Shown here in pieces: positions 1 to 9,974 of a DNA stretch of 64,000 nt. The stretch comes from Blakeslea trispora (lineage: Eukaryota; Mucoromycota; Mucoromycetes; Mucorales; Choanephoraceae), in contig JAIWNE010000043.1 in assembly GCA_025331445.1 (NCBI GenBank), positions 62,001 to 126,000 of the forward strand, read 5' to 3'. Every line of letters starts with the position of its first letter. Position 1 is the stretch's first letter. The notes below the pieces were generated by a model that was not told where the DNA came from, made no database searches, and saw nothing but the letters and a program-made list of their open reading frames with translations. A program made the translations under genes and the position numbers.

Positions 1-412
1 GTTGGTGTTCCTGCCAAAGGACAGAAGAACAAGCCAGGACTTTGTAGACCTTGTCTACAAGCCTGTTCTTCTGGGCTTTCTCCAGAGCAATCCCGGATCG
101 GTCTTGATGGAAGATAACGCCAGCATCCACACAGCCAAAGCTGCCAAGGAGTGGAGGGATCTCAATGGGGTTGAGAAAATAGAGTAGCCTGCTCAATCGC
201 CTGATCCCAACCCCATTGAGAACGTCTGGAGTGAAATGAAGCGACGCTTCCATCAAGACTGGTCCAGACTTAAGGGCCAAAAAACCAATGAGGAGATGCT
301 GGTGGATGCTTGGAACAGTATCACTGTCGAATACCTCGACAAAACTGTTTCAAGCATGCCATCACGCATGAAAAAAGTGATTGCTGCCAAAGGAGGCTCA
401 ATTGACTCCTAG
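1..412 (+). pseudogene. Tc1/mariner-type transposase, C-terminal part, broken
   Basis: The frame entering from the left edge reads as the C-terminal half of a DDE transposase of the Tc1/IS630 superfamily. LMEDNASIH carries the second catalytic Asp, and SPDPNPIENVWSEMKRRF is the classic stretch with the third acidic residue (Glu). A TAG at 185-187 interrupts the frame between these motifs; reading resumes at once in the same frame and ends at a TAG at 410-412. The N-terminal half lies outside the window or is lost. The internal stop makes it non-functional. It is on the same strand as the relics that follow but precedes their N-terminal-type fragments, so it belongs to a separate, upstream insertion. 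Confidence 0.85.
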
Positions 413-479
413 GCAAGCAATCCAAAAATAAAACATATCTTTTGCCCCAATTCTTTTATAATTTTATTAATTAGACATT

Positions 480-1502
480 TGAAAGTGTATGATCCGAAAA
501 AAGAAAGCTCGGTTAACTAAGAAGTATTGACTGAACAACAAGTAAAATGGTCCTCATCCCTCATGATGACCTTGTCGGAATTCAAAAAAATTAACCTTTT
601 TTTTCGTTCTGACTGTACATAGATAATATGCATATGGTTAGAAAGCTCTTTTAATACTCTTTCATCTTTGCTATAACATAGTTTTCTAAAAATGTACGCT
701 AAAGAAGATATTCTTGACAATAAAAAATTTACAACTGAAACTTTTGCCCTTTTGAGTTGAATGGTCGATGTCATCCTCAATAAAAAGCTCGATCAACGCA
801 ACATCGCGAAGCTTGAGCTCCTTGGCATCGCTGACTATGCTGTTCAGAAAGCGATGAGTATATATTATGAGCGTTCGGAACCTTCCGAAAAGAAACGTAT
901 GGGTTGTCCTTTTCGTCAATTGGAGCCGGAATATATTTCTGCCGTGAAGGAAATAGTTGACAAAATCAACAAGGAAGGACGAGTATCTACAGTCAGAAGT
1001 CTTGCAGCAGCACTCGAAGAACAAAAAAGCATTGTAGTGAGCTATGATGTTCTCTTGAAGGACTTGCACACTTTAAAACTAACTTACAAGAAGGGTGAAT
1101 GGAGGAACAATTGACATTCGAAAGTCTCTGAACAAAACTTGAGTCTTCTCTGAAAAATATAGACAAAAAAGCACTGATATCAGTTTGTAAGGCTACAACG
1201 GATACTGCTAGACAATATTCAAAGGAGTTTGATGATAGTTGTGTACTTTTGGAACGAATTGAAGATACAAAATACGCTTCTTTCTGAGTTTTAAAATCCT
1301 TTTTTTTTTTAATCCAAATCAATGCAGTCTACTTTTTAAGCTTTCTCAAGTTGTAGTAATCAGAGAGAAACAAGACCCACTTTAGAAAAATTCGCAACTT
1401 TTTTCTGATCGAATGGTACTACTCTTGCAAAAATCTGATGATTATAGCGAGAGTAAATCAAAAACGGAGCGGGGTGAAACTTTTGACATATCTTTATGAT
1501 AA
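480..1502 (+). mobile_element. Degenerate Tc1/mariner-family relic 1
   Basis: This stretch parallels the relic at 1541-2510 in order and content: an A/T-rich lead with a TTAGAAAGCTCTTTT-like motif (about 640-655), a small transposase-like N-terminal reading frame (761-1114), and a right end near 1470-1502 reading as a CGGAGCGGGGTGAAACTTTT motif followed by ACATATCTTTA. That right end is the inverted form of the left end of relic 2 and of the local MITEs (GAGATATATTC...TTTCACCC). The left boundary is not clear. No catalytic DDE domain is seen between the ends, so the element is non-autonomous or eroded. Confidence 0.5.
761..1114 (+). pseudogene. Transposase-like N-terminal (HTH region) fragment, relic 1
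   Basis: The 117-codon frame begins MVDVILNKKLDQ and ends LHTLKLTYKKGEWRNN. Its second half (PEYISAVKEIVDKINKEG, then a spaced L-x-L-T-YKKG) has the layout of the second helix-turn-helix of Tc1/IS630 transposases, where YKKG-type motifs close the DNA-binding region before the catalytic core. It matches the frame at 1532-2155 along its length (LRHFHELNMRYKKGKRRN there). The frame then stops with no DDE domain. I read it as a decayed DNA-binding fragment. A small domesticated protein is possible but unsupported. Confidence 0.5.
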
Positions 1503-1531
1503 GTACAACTCATGCAACCTGATGTTGAAGT

Positions 1532-2155
1532 TTGAGTGATAGAGATATATTCAAAAAATCTCGCCCCGAAAATCGACTTTTATTTTCTTATCATAACTAC
1601 CTCATGAGACATGAGTCTACAGAGTTGAGACTATCATGGTTGAATAGCGTTTTTCTTCTACTTTCATCTTTACTATTCATTATGCCTCTTAAAAAGTGCT
1701 TATACAATCGTGTCTTAGATTCCACTAAATTCTCAGACGAAACTTACATCCTAATAAGTCGAATGTATCAGGTACTCATCGATGGGACTTTTGACGAACC
1801 CCATATTCAAGGCTTGGACCTACGTACTAGACTAAGTTACATTCCTGGCATCACGCCTCATGCATCACAAAGAGCGATTGCTATAGCAAATGGCAAAGCG
1901 GAAGGTTCCGTAAGTAGACCTGTAAGTCGTCCTCGCAAGAGTCTTAGAGCGGAATATAGTTCTGCCGTAATAAAGATTGTCAAGGATAACAATCAAATAG
2001 GCTACCCAAACACCGTCAAAGCGATAAAAGTAGCGTTGAAAGACACCTATTTCTTTGATGTATTTCATCAATCACTTTTGAGACATTTTCATGAGCTGAA
2101 TATGAGATACAAAAAGGGTAAGAGGAGAAATATTAGACATGAAGAGAAAGCTTGA
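1532..2155 (+). pseudogene. Transposase-like N-terminal fragment, relic 2
   Basis: The open frame of 207 codons has its relevant part in the last 130 residues: a repeated SRPVSRPRKSL linker, then EYSSAVIKIVKDNNQIG and LRHFHELNMRYKKGKRRN. Short basic GRP-like linkers between two helix-turn-helix units are typical of Tc1/IS630 transposase DNA-binding regions. It is homologous to 761-1114 but diverged, and no DDE motif follows. The start is uncertain; an internal Met at 1682 gives a form that matches the other fragment better. It is most likely a relic of a transposase whose catalytic half was deleted. Confidence 0.45.
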
Positions 2156-2510
2156 CGAAGACCTAAAGAGGGTTCCTGAAAGGCATCTCCTCAAAGTCTG
2201 GAGAAGTTGCATTGTTCAAGCAAGAGTGCACCTTGAGGATTTCCTCAAGTTAAACGAGTCAGAGGAGCCTCTTAAGGAATTCATGATGTTGAAATGACTT
2301 CTTCCTGAGTTTGAATTTGTACAAAATTAATCATCATTTTTAAAAAAAAATTGTTTTTGGTGCTCATCACATTCAACTTTTTCAGTCCTAACAAAAGACA
2401 GATAGAAAAAAATCGCCCATTTTTCTGAGCCTAACGGTACTACTTTTATTAAATTCTGATTACTGTACTAGAGAAAATCAAAAACGGGGCGGGACGATAA
2501 TCGTTGTCAT
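1541..2510 (+). mobile_element. Degenerate Tc1/mariner-family relic 2 with terminal-repeat-like ends
   Basis: The left end reads GAGATATATTCAAAAAATCT then CGCCCCGAAAATCG. The right end near 2470-2510 reads AAAAACGGGGCGGGACGAT, its approximate reverse complement. The interior holds a 207-codon frame without a catalytic domain. The left end matches the ends of the foldback MITEs at 3226-3436 and inside the big repeat, which marks this element as a longer relative of those MITEs. The right end abuts exon 4 of the truncated gene A relic, so insertion or deletion at this element probably cut that gene. Confidence 0.5.
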
Positions 2511-2511
2511 G

Positions 2512-3014
2512 TATATCAACAATCGAGTTTAAGGAAAGTCTAAAAAAAAAACGCTTTAGTAGGAATTTTCATGTCTTTAGGTATCTGAGATTCATTGTAA
2601 CATACGCTGCGTAATATCTTTCAAGCATGTTCATGTTTTTAAAGTTCTTTCTGCAGCATTCGAGGCCAAACTTTCTTGCTGTATGCATCAGTGATCTTGA
2701 GTGTCCTAGCACTGTGACACCATCGCTATCATCAACATCTGTCTATATTACAAATATAAAACAGTTATGCGAAATTGTATTACAGATAAACTATTTTTCT
2801 TTTTACCTTTGACTCTACTATAGCTCCTTCCACTACTACTTCTAGTTATGAAAAGCGCGTCAATTTAATGCAACGAGCATAATGATTGAGTTCAGATCAA
2901 GCAGTTACCTTCTTGTGTTTTTATTCTTTTTATGAAACGTGTGCTAATATTAGCTGTTCCTTCTGTGTTCAAAATAATGTTGCTGTTGGTTGCGTTAATT
3001 ATGTTATTGGACAT
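2512..3014 (-). pseudogene. Gene A, truncated oldest copy (exons 1-4 only)
   Basis: The minus strand begins MSNNIINATNSN at 3014 and follows the same exon pattern as the intact gene A copies: exon 1 to a GTAACT donor, a short Glu/Val-rich exon 2, exon 3 (DDSDGVTVLGHSRS...ERYYAA), then exon 4 starting LSLNSIVDIHDNDY. After about 15 codons of exon 4 the sequence runs into the CGGGGCGGGACG end of relic 2, and the rest of the gene (possible nuclease-like part) is missing. Many base changes separate it from the other copies, so it is an older duplicate left at the edge of the array. Confidence 0.75.
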
Positions 3015-3225
3015 GTTGGTTGTGATAAGTCGGCTAAGCGAAATGAGTCTCCTTTAAAAGTAAGGAAAGATATGAAGGTGGTTTTTATTTGCTGCACGTA
3101 TTTTTGAGAAACAAAGAAAGCGGTACTCAACAAAGAGACATGTAAAAAAAGATACGTAAATTGGCTTAAAATAAATATCTTGTGATTTAAATTCAGCACC
3201 AATAAAATATGTAGAATCATTTATA
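3015..3225. other. Unassigned spacer upstream of the gene A relic
   Basis: About 210 bp, A/T-rich. It does not resemble the sequence upstream of gene A in the intact copies (12744-13254). No credible reading frame or RNA gene is seen. Confidence 0.4.
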
Positions 3226-3436
3226 GAGATATATTCAAAAAGTTTCACCCTGAAATTTATCTGTGATTGACAACTATTCTGCAGGAAATAGACTTGCATG
3301 AAACATGATATCATGGTTAGAAAGCTCTTTTTCTTCCCAAGCATACTACGACATCCTGATTCATGCAAGTCTATCTCCTGCAGAATAGTTGTCAATCACA
3401 GATAAATTTCAGGGTGAAACTTTTTGAATATATCTC
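3226..3436. mobile_element. Foldback MITE (211 bp), copy outside the array
   Basis: Both ends form an inverted repeat of about 75-80 bp, starting GAGATATATTCAAAAAGTTT and running through CACCCTGAAATTTATCTG to GACTTGCATGA. The loop of about 55 bp includes TTAGAAAGCTCTTTTTCTTC. TA dinucleotides flank the element at 3224-3225 and 3437-3438, as expected for a Tc1/mariner-mobilised MITE. It has no coding capacity. It is a diverged sister of the MITE copies inside the 10-kb repeat. Confidence 0.85.
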
Positions 3437-3661
3437 TATAATTTCTACCCTCTAACATGATGTTAACATTGCATTAGAATGCTTTTCGATCGATATGCTG
3501 TCTGTCGATTCTCTTTTTGTAGAAATTGGATGTTTTGAATAATGAGACAATAGAAAGTACTCTGTGATCCCTTTGTTCTGATAAAGAGAGATGGCTTTTC
3601 TATCTAGTAAAATTACAACAACTATTTATACAAATCGGTTCAAGATTGGTTTACCCGGTTA

Positions 3662-3708
3662 GAGATATATGTCGAAAGTTTCGGGGTGAAACTTTCCACA
3701 TACATCTC
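3662..3708. mobile_element. Minimal 47-bp inverted-repeat element (copy 1)
   Basis: GAGATATATGTCGAAAGTTT is followed by CGGGG and by the near reverse complement ending CACATACATCTC. TA flanks both sides. The ends match the termini of the local MITE/Tc1 family (GAGATAT...TTTCACC), so it looks like two element ends joined with almost nothing between. The same element sits at 13440-13486 and 24033-24079. Confidence 0.65.
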
Positions 3709-5151
3709 TATTTGAGCTCAAGAAGTTGGTCGATTACAAGTTTCTATACGTTAGAAACTCTAACTCTTTGCTCAAAGAAAATAAACATGAATCCCTTTGT
3801 CGTCTAAAAAAAAAACAAAGTTTGATAACAATAAACAAGCTTTCACTGTCAACATCAATGAGTAATTCTTTTCACAAGCAAGAACACAAAAAAAAAGGAG
3901 TCTTTTAGCTCAGGCCTTATTTGTACCGCGACAATTAGATTGTTTTTCTAGATCCTGAATCTACTTGTCTCATTTGTCTTCATCGACAAGGTATACGACG
4001 AGAGAAATGAGTTTTAGATTGAGCCTAAGCTCGTCTTTTGCTTATTAAGGAAGCTTGATTTCAGGTCTAAATTCAATGCAAATAATGACTGGTAGTACAA
4101 GCTTATCCGTTTAATATGTTAGTTGTTCTTATGTATCAATTAGATGAGCACTCGCATAGAAAAAAATCTAGTTGAATGACCTGCTTCCTTTGGTCTACAT
4201 CAATTCATAGTAACATCATGAGAAGATAGGAAATAAGGCGTTTGTGTTTATTCATCTGCAGATTTCTCTTTTATGTTCCTTTCCTTTCTCGGGAACAATC
4301 CGAAAGTACTTGTAAGCAACAGAAAAAAGTGAAATGCAAAGACCCAATTCGCACATTTTGCTCGTCGATATATTGGAAGCAAACGACTGATTCCATGTCT
4401 TCACTCTCCAGCATGCGTCGCCCTTTATATATGCATAGAACTGATTTTTTTTTTGCTGGCACACTTAACAAAAAAAGATTAGATCGTTTTGAAGACTGTT
4501 CTCTTAAAGAGCAGCTCTCAATCAGATATACGTGCAGCTCTGAACGAGAATATCAACAAATCGCCACAACGATCTTCCAAACACACACTGCTGCAACCAT
4601 CAGCTATCCTCAAAATCAATGCTTTCTCCTTCAACAGGCTCGCTCTTTTCAACTTGCTCTTACATACAGACCAAAAATTGTTCGGCAGAATCGAGCTCAA
4701 TGGATTACCAATAAAAATCACACTTGGTATTGGCTTCCAAATCAACCAAGTCAGTTGCCTGCTTGTGATGTACTCTGACGGTGGCAGGAGAGCTTCTCCT
4801 TTTAGGGCTCAAAATGGGCTTCCTTAGTCGTCAAAAAAACCAACAATGAAGCATAAAGGCAAAAACTAATGGTCTCAACAAGTTCATGGTCTTTAGGCTG
4901 ACTATTACGTTTTTTCTTTGCACTGTTTGCTTTGTTTGCAAGTTGTTCCAGAGAAAAGAAAAAAGAAAAAAGGAATACTTGTATCTGCCACTAGCATTTC
5001 TTGACTGCTTAGTCTTTGCTTCTTCTTTCTTCTTCTTTCTTCTTCTTTCTTCTTCTTTTGCATAAACAAGCTATAGCATTTGGATCCTTTTCTTGGCTGC
5101 GCCTTTCTCCTCTGTCAAACGAGTAGTAATAGTCTGTACGCTTTAACATAT
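3709..5151. other. Unassigned part of the unit downstream of gene B (also 13487-14905, 24080-25497)
   Basis: About 1.4 kb with only short frames, several of which break at homopolymer differences between copies. On the minus strand just after the gene B stop, a frame in copies 2 and 3 (14610-14903, 25202-25495) reads FKRTDYYYLLDRGEGRNQ... and is lysine-rich. It would join gene B if one base were added in an A-run, so it may be a former gene B C-terminus. A further minus-strand frame (14297-14557) contains LTWLIWKPIPSVIF. No product is recognised for either. Confidence 0.35.
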
Positions 5152-7194
5152 TTAGCCCTTTTGTGCTTTTAGGTCATCTTGCAGTCTTTGTTGTAAAGTG
5201 CAAGTCTCAAAGATGGTAGCATCAGTAAGCAGGAACTGTTCATACTTATCCTTTCCATCTTTTGGGACAGATCTGAAGCTCAATTTTTTATTGTTTTTGC
5301 GGTTCTGACTATGTGGGATCTGTTCAAGGAAGTGCGCATCTTGATTCTCTCCATATGCGATCTGCCTTTGAAAACAGCATATCCATATTTTGCTCTTTCG
5401 AAATCCTGTGAAAGAGTAAAGTAAGCAAACAACACAATCAGAGTCAACAATTCATGAAGAGTAGTATCAGTTTCAAGACAAGACAAGACAAGACAAAGAG
5501 TTTTTTTTATTACAAACAAACTTCTGTGGAAGAAGATGCTTTTGCATTGGTTGAGGTCTTGACAGTTGGATGTCCAAAATCATAGATTTCTTTTAGGTCT
5601 GTATAATCTAAAAGACGCCATTCAACAATTGAACTGTTGTTGTTTACAACACAATGACTTTCATACAACTTGGCTACATCATACAATATGTTCAGTTGAG
5701 AGCCAAAGTTAAGGACTTCTTGAAAAGTGGAAGGAAGGGAGATTCTTCCAGCATCCAATAACAAGCAAACACCAGAAGAAAAAAGACAAATGGAAACCTA
5801 TTTATATGGTCAGTCTTTGTAGCAGTTTGCCTATTCAAAACGCACCATTGGTTTGGAAATCCAAGCATGTCTTCAGCTTGCATTCCCTCAAGCTAACTAG
5901 ACCAAAGACACGGATTCTGTGCAAATCAAGAGCATGCCGATCTGCAGATGAATGGCCGCCCTTGATTTCGCCTATGACATTTGTCACTTTGTCACTTTGT
6001 CGCTGTTACCTGCTTCTACTACAAAGTCAGGTTTACGCCCGCTCAAAGCCGAGCACGAGGGGAATAACACAACGTTACAACTATTCAGAGCGTAAGGATA
6101 CTGTTCTTTTCGTCGTCTCTATCTGAACTTACCCATGGGCATCATGGCTTGGGCTAAGCTTGAAAATTTGACAAGCAGCAGAAATAACGCATGATTGTAT
6201 GCGCATTTCTGTGCTTTCTTTTTTTTCTTCAGTCATATGAGGCATCCTGCGGAACAAAGAAGCAAAGAAAAGGTTAGATACATAAACCAATGTAGGCTAA
6301 TATAGCTGGCTTACATCAGCATCAGACTTCTCATGAGATTAGCTCCAGCTTTGTCTTTCTTTGTGCTGAACTTTCTTTTCAGACAATGAAACTTGTCCTC
6401 AAGAAGATCATAGTCTTTATCGAAGCGACAGTCCTAATTCTCTTTCAATCAGTATTTACTACTCGAGTAAAGCAGCAGGTTTCGAAAACTTACTTCAAAT
6501 GCATCTTCGATTTCTTGTCTCAACGGTGCTGGGAGTCTTGATGGCACTCCGTATTGCTCCAGTCTTGACTTTTGAACAAACTCCTTGAATGACTGTCCAA
6601 GGGCTTCTTTCATCTCATGATTTGTATGGTCAAGCAATACGACTCTCTGAACAGCACTATATAAAAAGTTAGCTATTCGCTACAGTGTGTTGATGAATTT
6701 AATGACAACACTTACAAAAGCTTATTCAAACCATTGCAGAAGCTATGTGCCTTGGAGCATTTGCCGTAGTTTGCAAATTGCTCAGTGGCATTTTTGCGAT
6801 ACCCGTTGAAAAAAGTTGTCATCAAACTTCAGGTCTCCAGTCAAATTTCCTTTGAGGTTTTCAAAGCTATGATGTGAATGAATTTTTTCTCTTCATAAAT
6901 AATTTTGTTTTTCATATACATACAGTTGCTGGAGCCTGAAATTCGATCACTTTTTATAATCAAAACTCAGCGTTAAAGATGCATAAACTAAAAGACACAT
7001 TAGTGATTCAAGACAATGTCCAATTGAGCTCTGTTTTTCGTCATTAAAAAAAAGCGGGGCTAATACTTTGTTATATTACCTTTAGCATCAATGACGGCTT
7101 GACAGAGGTCCTTCATGTTGTTCACTAGGCGAACAAGTAGATCAAGTGGCGGCTCTTTTAAAAAGAATGAAGTATTGATTGTTGTCATCATCAT
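5152..7194 (-). pseudogene. Gene B, copy 1: lineage-specific multi-exon gene, frame damaged
   Basis: Product not recognised. The minus strand starts MMMTTINTSFFLKEPPLDLL at 7194 and is cut by several GT-AG introns. Readable parts include NATEQFANYGKCSKAHSF, HTNHEMKEALGQSFKEFV, RFDKDYDLLEDKFHCLKRKF, MTEEKKESTEMRIQSC and, near the end, DKYEQFLLTDATIFETC before a TAA at 5152-5154. Two lesions are seen: a T-run (FDDNFF region) needs one base fewer to stay in frame in every copy, and a second run (5 to 6 A on the plus strand near 5780) is shorter here than in the other copies and shifts the frame. No domain, signal peptide or membrane segment is evident. Gene A lies on the same strand in the same unit. 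A working gene with an intron I misplaced remains possible. Confidence 0.55.
5473..5496. repeat. AGACA pentanucleotide repeat, short (copy 1)
   Basis: About four AGACA units. It lies in the probable gene B intron. Copies 2 and 3 carry about twelve units. Confidence 0.8.
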
Positions 7195-7459
7195 GCCAGA
7201 TATGCTTTATATAATACCCGATCGAACCTAAGTTTCCTGTGATTGTAACTACATGGCCATTAGAAAGCAGAACAGGAAGGTGACAACTTCAATTTTGCAG
7301 CTCCACTTTAGTGCTTCTCATTTTTTGCCATGCAATAACAACTTCCTGGATCTCATTGGCCGAAATAAACTGACGTCAGTCTATAGCCAAAATATTAGTC
7401 TTCAAAAAATTAACTTGACCAACTTTTTTTGTTTCTTTGTCAACACATTTTGGCCCAAT

Positions 7460-8045
7460 ACAGTTAGCAATTAATAGACTAGGTCTTGAGCTGCTGTATT
7501 GTCAGGACTGTGCCTAGGAGCATATAGATGGATAAGCAATTAATAGACTGAGTCTTGAGCCCCGTCTGTACCGAAAGTGCAGTCCTGTTTGGCCACTCGC
7601 GTCTCTCTACATTACATGCGTTTGCAAAGGTGACTATATAGTCCTGCTTGATTCTTGTAGAAGAGCACTACTAACTGTACGCTCTCCCTCTCTTGTAGGT
7701 TCTTTCCAAGGTTATTCGGCCCAGTACAGTTAGCAATTAATAGACTGAGTCTTGAGCTGCTGTATTGTCAGGACTGTGCCTAGGAGCATATAGATGGATA
7801 AGCAATTAATAGACTGAGTCTTGAGCCCCGTCTGTACCGAAAGTGCAGTCCTGTTTGGCCACTCGCGTCTCTCTACATTACATGCGTTTGCAAAGGTGAC
7901 TATATAGTCCTGCTTGATTCTTGTAGAAGAGCACTACTAACTGTACGCTCTCCCTCTCTTGTAGGTTCTTTCCAAGGTTATTCGGCCCAGTACAGTTAGC
8001 AATTAATAGACTGAGTCTTGAGCCCCGTCTGTACCAAAAGTGCAG
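7460..8045. repeat. 266-bp VNTR upstream of gene B, 2 units plus partial (copy 1)
   Basis: Units start at 7460 and 7726 (ACAGTTAGCAATTAATAGAC), and a shortened unit starts at 7992. Each unit contains the 25-bp motif AGCAATTAATAGACTGAGTC(TTGAG) twice. The shortened unit looks like a deletion between those two motifs. The array begins about 265 bp upstream of the gene B start, so it lies in the presumed promoter. It has no open frame of note. Confidence 0.92.
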
Positions 8046-8452
8046 CCCTGTTTGGCTGAACATTATAACAATATGCGGTGTGGTTATTTCACCATATGAT
8101 ACATAAAATCAGATACTAAAAATGATATCTAACAAAAGAACTATTTATTTAAAATACGATATACAACTAAATTACTAGAAGCTCAACATAATGTAAAGAG
8201 TGAAAGCTAATAAGCACATTAAAAATTCATAAAGCTTATAAACGGGTACTTAAATTTTGCTGGAGCTAATAATGCTAAAAAGAGAATCAATCAAACCATT
8301 CCATTACAGATTACTTATGGTGACATTAAAACGGAGTTCTCTTTGAAATCATGCAATTCAATGAAAGCATGAAATATGACATCTTACTGGGTACAGACAC
8401 CTTAACTAAATTAAATGTGGGACTATTTGGAGTACAGTGACCTACAAAAATA

Positions 8453-8663
8453 GAAATATATTCAAAAAGTATCACCCTGAAATTTACCTGTGATTGACAA
8501 CCATTTTACAAGAAATAGACTTGAATGAATCAGGATGTTATGGCTAGAAAGCTCTTTTTCTTCCCAAGCATACTATAATATTCTGATTGATTCAATTCTA
8601 TTTCTTGTAAAATGGTTGTCAATCACAGGTAAATTTCAGGGTGATACTTTTTGAATATATCTC
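8453..8663. mobile_element. Foldback MITE inside the Tc1 terminal repeat (copy 1)
   Basis: 211 bp with inverted ends GAAATATATTCAAAAAGTAT / ...GAATATATCTC and a TA duplication (8451-8452, 8664-8665). Taking out the MITE and one TA leaves a left repeat equal to the right one except for one base, which proves insertion after the Tc1 element was in place. Confidence 0.9.
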
Positions 8664-8850
8664 TATTAAATAATTTTTGAATTTGCGATCTGATCATCAT
8701 CATAGCCACTCACCCTTTCCCTTCATGATATTACATAAATGAGCATTGAGCAACCAAACAATAATAGCAAAATGGAGAGAACATTGTGCTGAATTAGTTC
8801 GAGTGGTTTTTGGAGCAAAAATATAGAAGCTTACTCAAGGAAAGAGGGCG

Positions 8851-9882
8851 TTAATAGTGGGTAGGTCCCCCTTTATTACGACACACCTCCTCCATTCTTT
8901 GTGGCATATTTTTGATGAGTTTGTTCCGTTGAGCTGGAGCAAGCTCATCCCGCACTTTTTTAATATACGCCTTGTGCTCTTCAGGCGAAGAAAAGTGACC
9001 TATTCTTTGACGGTGCTTGTGCACAGCTCTCTTCATTTTAACCCAAAGATTTTCAATGGGATTTAAATCAGGTGATTGAGCAGGCCAAGGCAAAAGCTTA
9101 ATACCATGATTTTTTTTTCCATTCTTTGGCAACACAGGATTGGTGAACTGGTGCGTCATCTTCCATCAACACCACATCTTGACGATTGTCAATGAAGTTG
9201 TTAAGGGTACTCTCATATACTGAGGACACAAAGCCTCTTCCCTTCCTCTCTCCTTCACCCAAGAAAGCCAAATCAGACTTACAGCCATATTGAATGGCTC
9301 CTCAAACCATGGTGCTAATCCTACTACTTCTAAAAGATGATGCCAGGCAGTCCTGATGATGCTTTTCATCTTCTCTGCACCAGACAAGAATGGCCTGTGA
9401 GCTCTTACCATTCTCAAAAGAGCTTTCGTCAGTGAAAAAGACTTTTTTCCAGTCATCTACTGTCCAACTTCGATACTTCTTGGCAAATGCATATCTCAAT
9501 AGCTTGTGTGCTTTGTTCAAGGAAGGTTTCTTAGCAGCTACACGGCATCTGTACCCCCCCCTATGAGATGCAATGCTCGACGAACGGTATTCTCACAAAC
9601 ATTTTGAGGAACCAAGGCAGTCAATTCGGCCAAAGTAAGCCTTCTGTCGCGTTGGATTGCTCTAACTAAGACTCTACGACTACGATCGCTCAACTTTGGA
9701 GGTCTTCCTGAGCCTGGGCTTCGAGCAACGGAACATCTTTGGTTGAACTTCCTAACGATGGTGTAAACCGTTTGTGATTTGATCCCCAATCTTCTCGCAA
9801 TTTCAGCAGATCTCATGCCGAAATTTCAAAGGTTGATGATCATTTGCTTTTCTTCTTCAGTTAAGTGTGTTCTGGTGCTCAT
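8851..9882 (-). pseudogene. Tc1-type transposase, broken (copy 1)
   Basis: The minus strand starts MSTRTHLTEEEKQMI at 9882. A helix-turn-helix region follows (SAEIARRLGIKSQTVYTIV), then the linker GSGRPPKLSDRS, then the DDE motifs FFTDESSFENG (Asp 1), LMEDDAPVH (Asp 2) and SPDLNPIENLWVKMKR (Glu). Lesions: a TGA about 19 codons in, a frame break at a run of eight C (near 9555-9563), a TGA in place of the expected Trp before GAIQYG, further shifts around 9200, and a shift at the T-run near 9113. It cannot make an active enzyme. Confidence 0.9.
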
Positions 9883-9974
9883 GTTCAATTTAAAAAGTGC
9901 TTGAAAGAAGTGTCTTATGTTGAAATATCATGATAGGAAATTCAAAAATTATTTAATATTTTTATAGGTCACTG

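Larger units (their letters stand above)
8435..9974. mobile_element. Tc1/mariner element, decayed, with nested MITE (copy 1)
   Basis: The terminal repeats begin CAGTGACCTACAAAAA (left) and, inverted, CAGTGACCTATAAAAAT (right), with TA on both outer sides. The repeats extend to about 37 bp (ATTAAATAATTTTTGAATTT) once the MITE in the left repeat is ignored. The interior is a broken DDE transposase on the minus strand. Length is 1,540 bp including the 213-bp MITE insertion, so the original was about 1.33 kb, normal for this superfamily. Confidence 0.9.

Noticed and set aside
4242..4778. A 178-codon plus-strand frame in copy 1 as a gene
   Set aside because: The same segment in copies 2 and 3 is broken at once by a T-run of different length, no motif is recognisable, and an overlapping minus-strand frame exists.
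8851..9159. The 102-codon frame with the SPDLNPIENLW motif as an intact gene
   Set aside because: It is only the C-terminal piece of the broken transposase. The first Met is out of context and the catalytic Asp residues lie in other frames.
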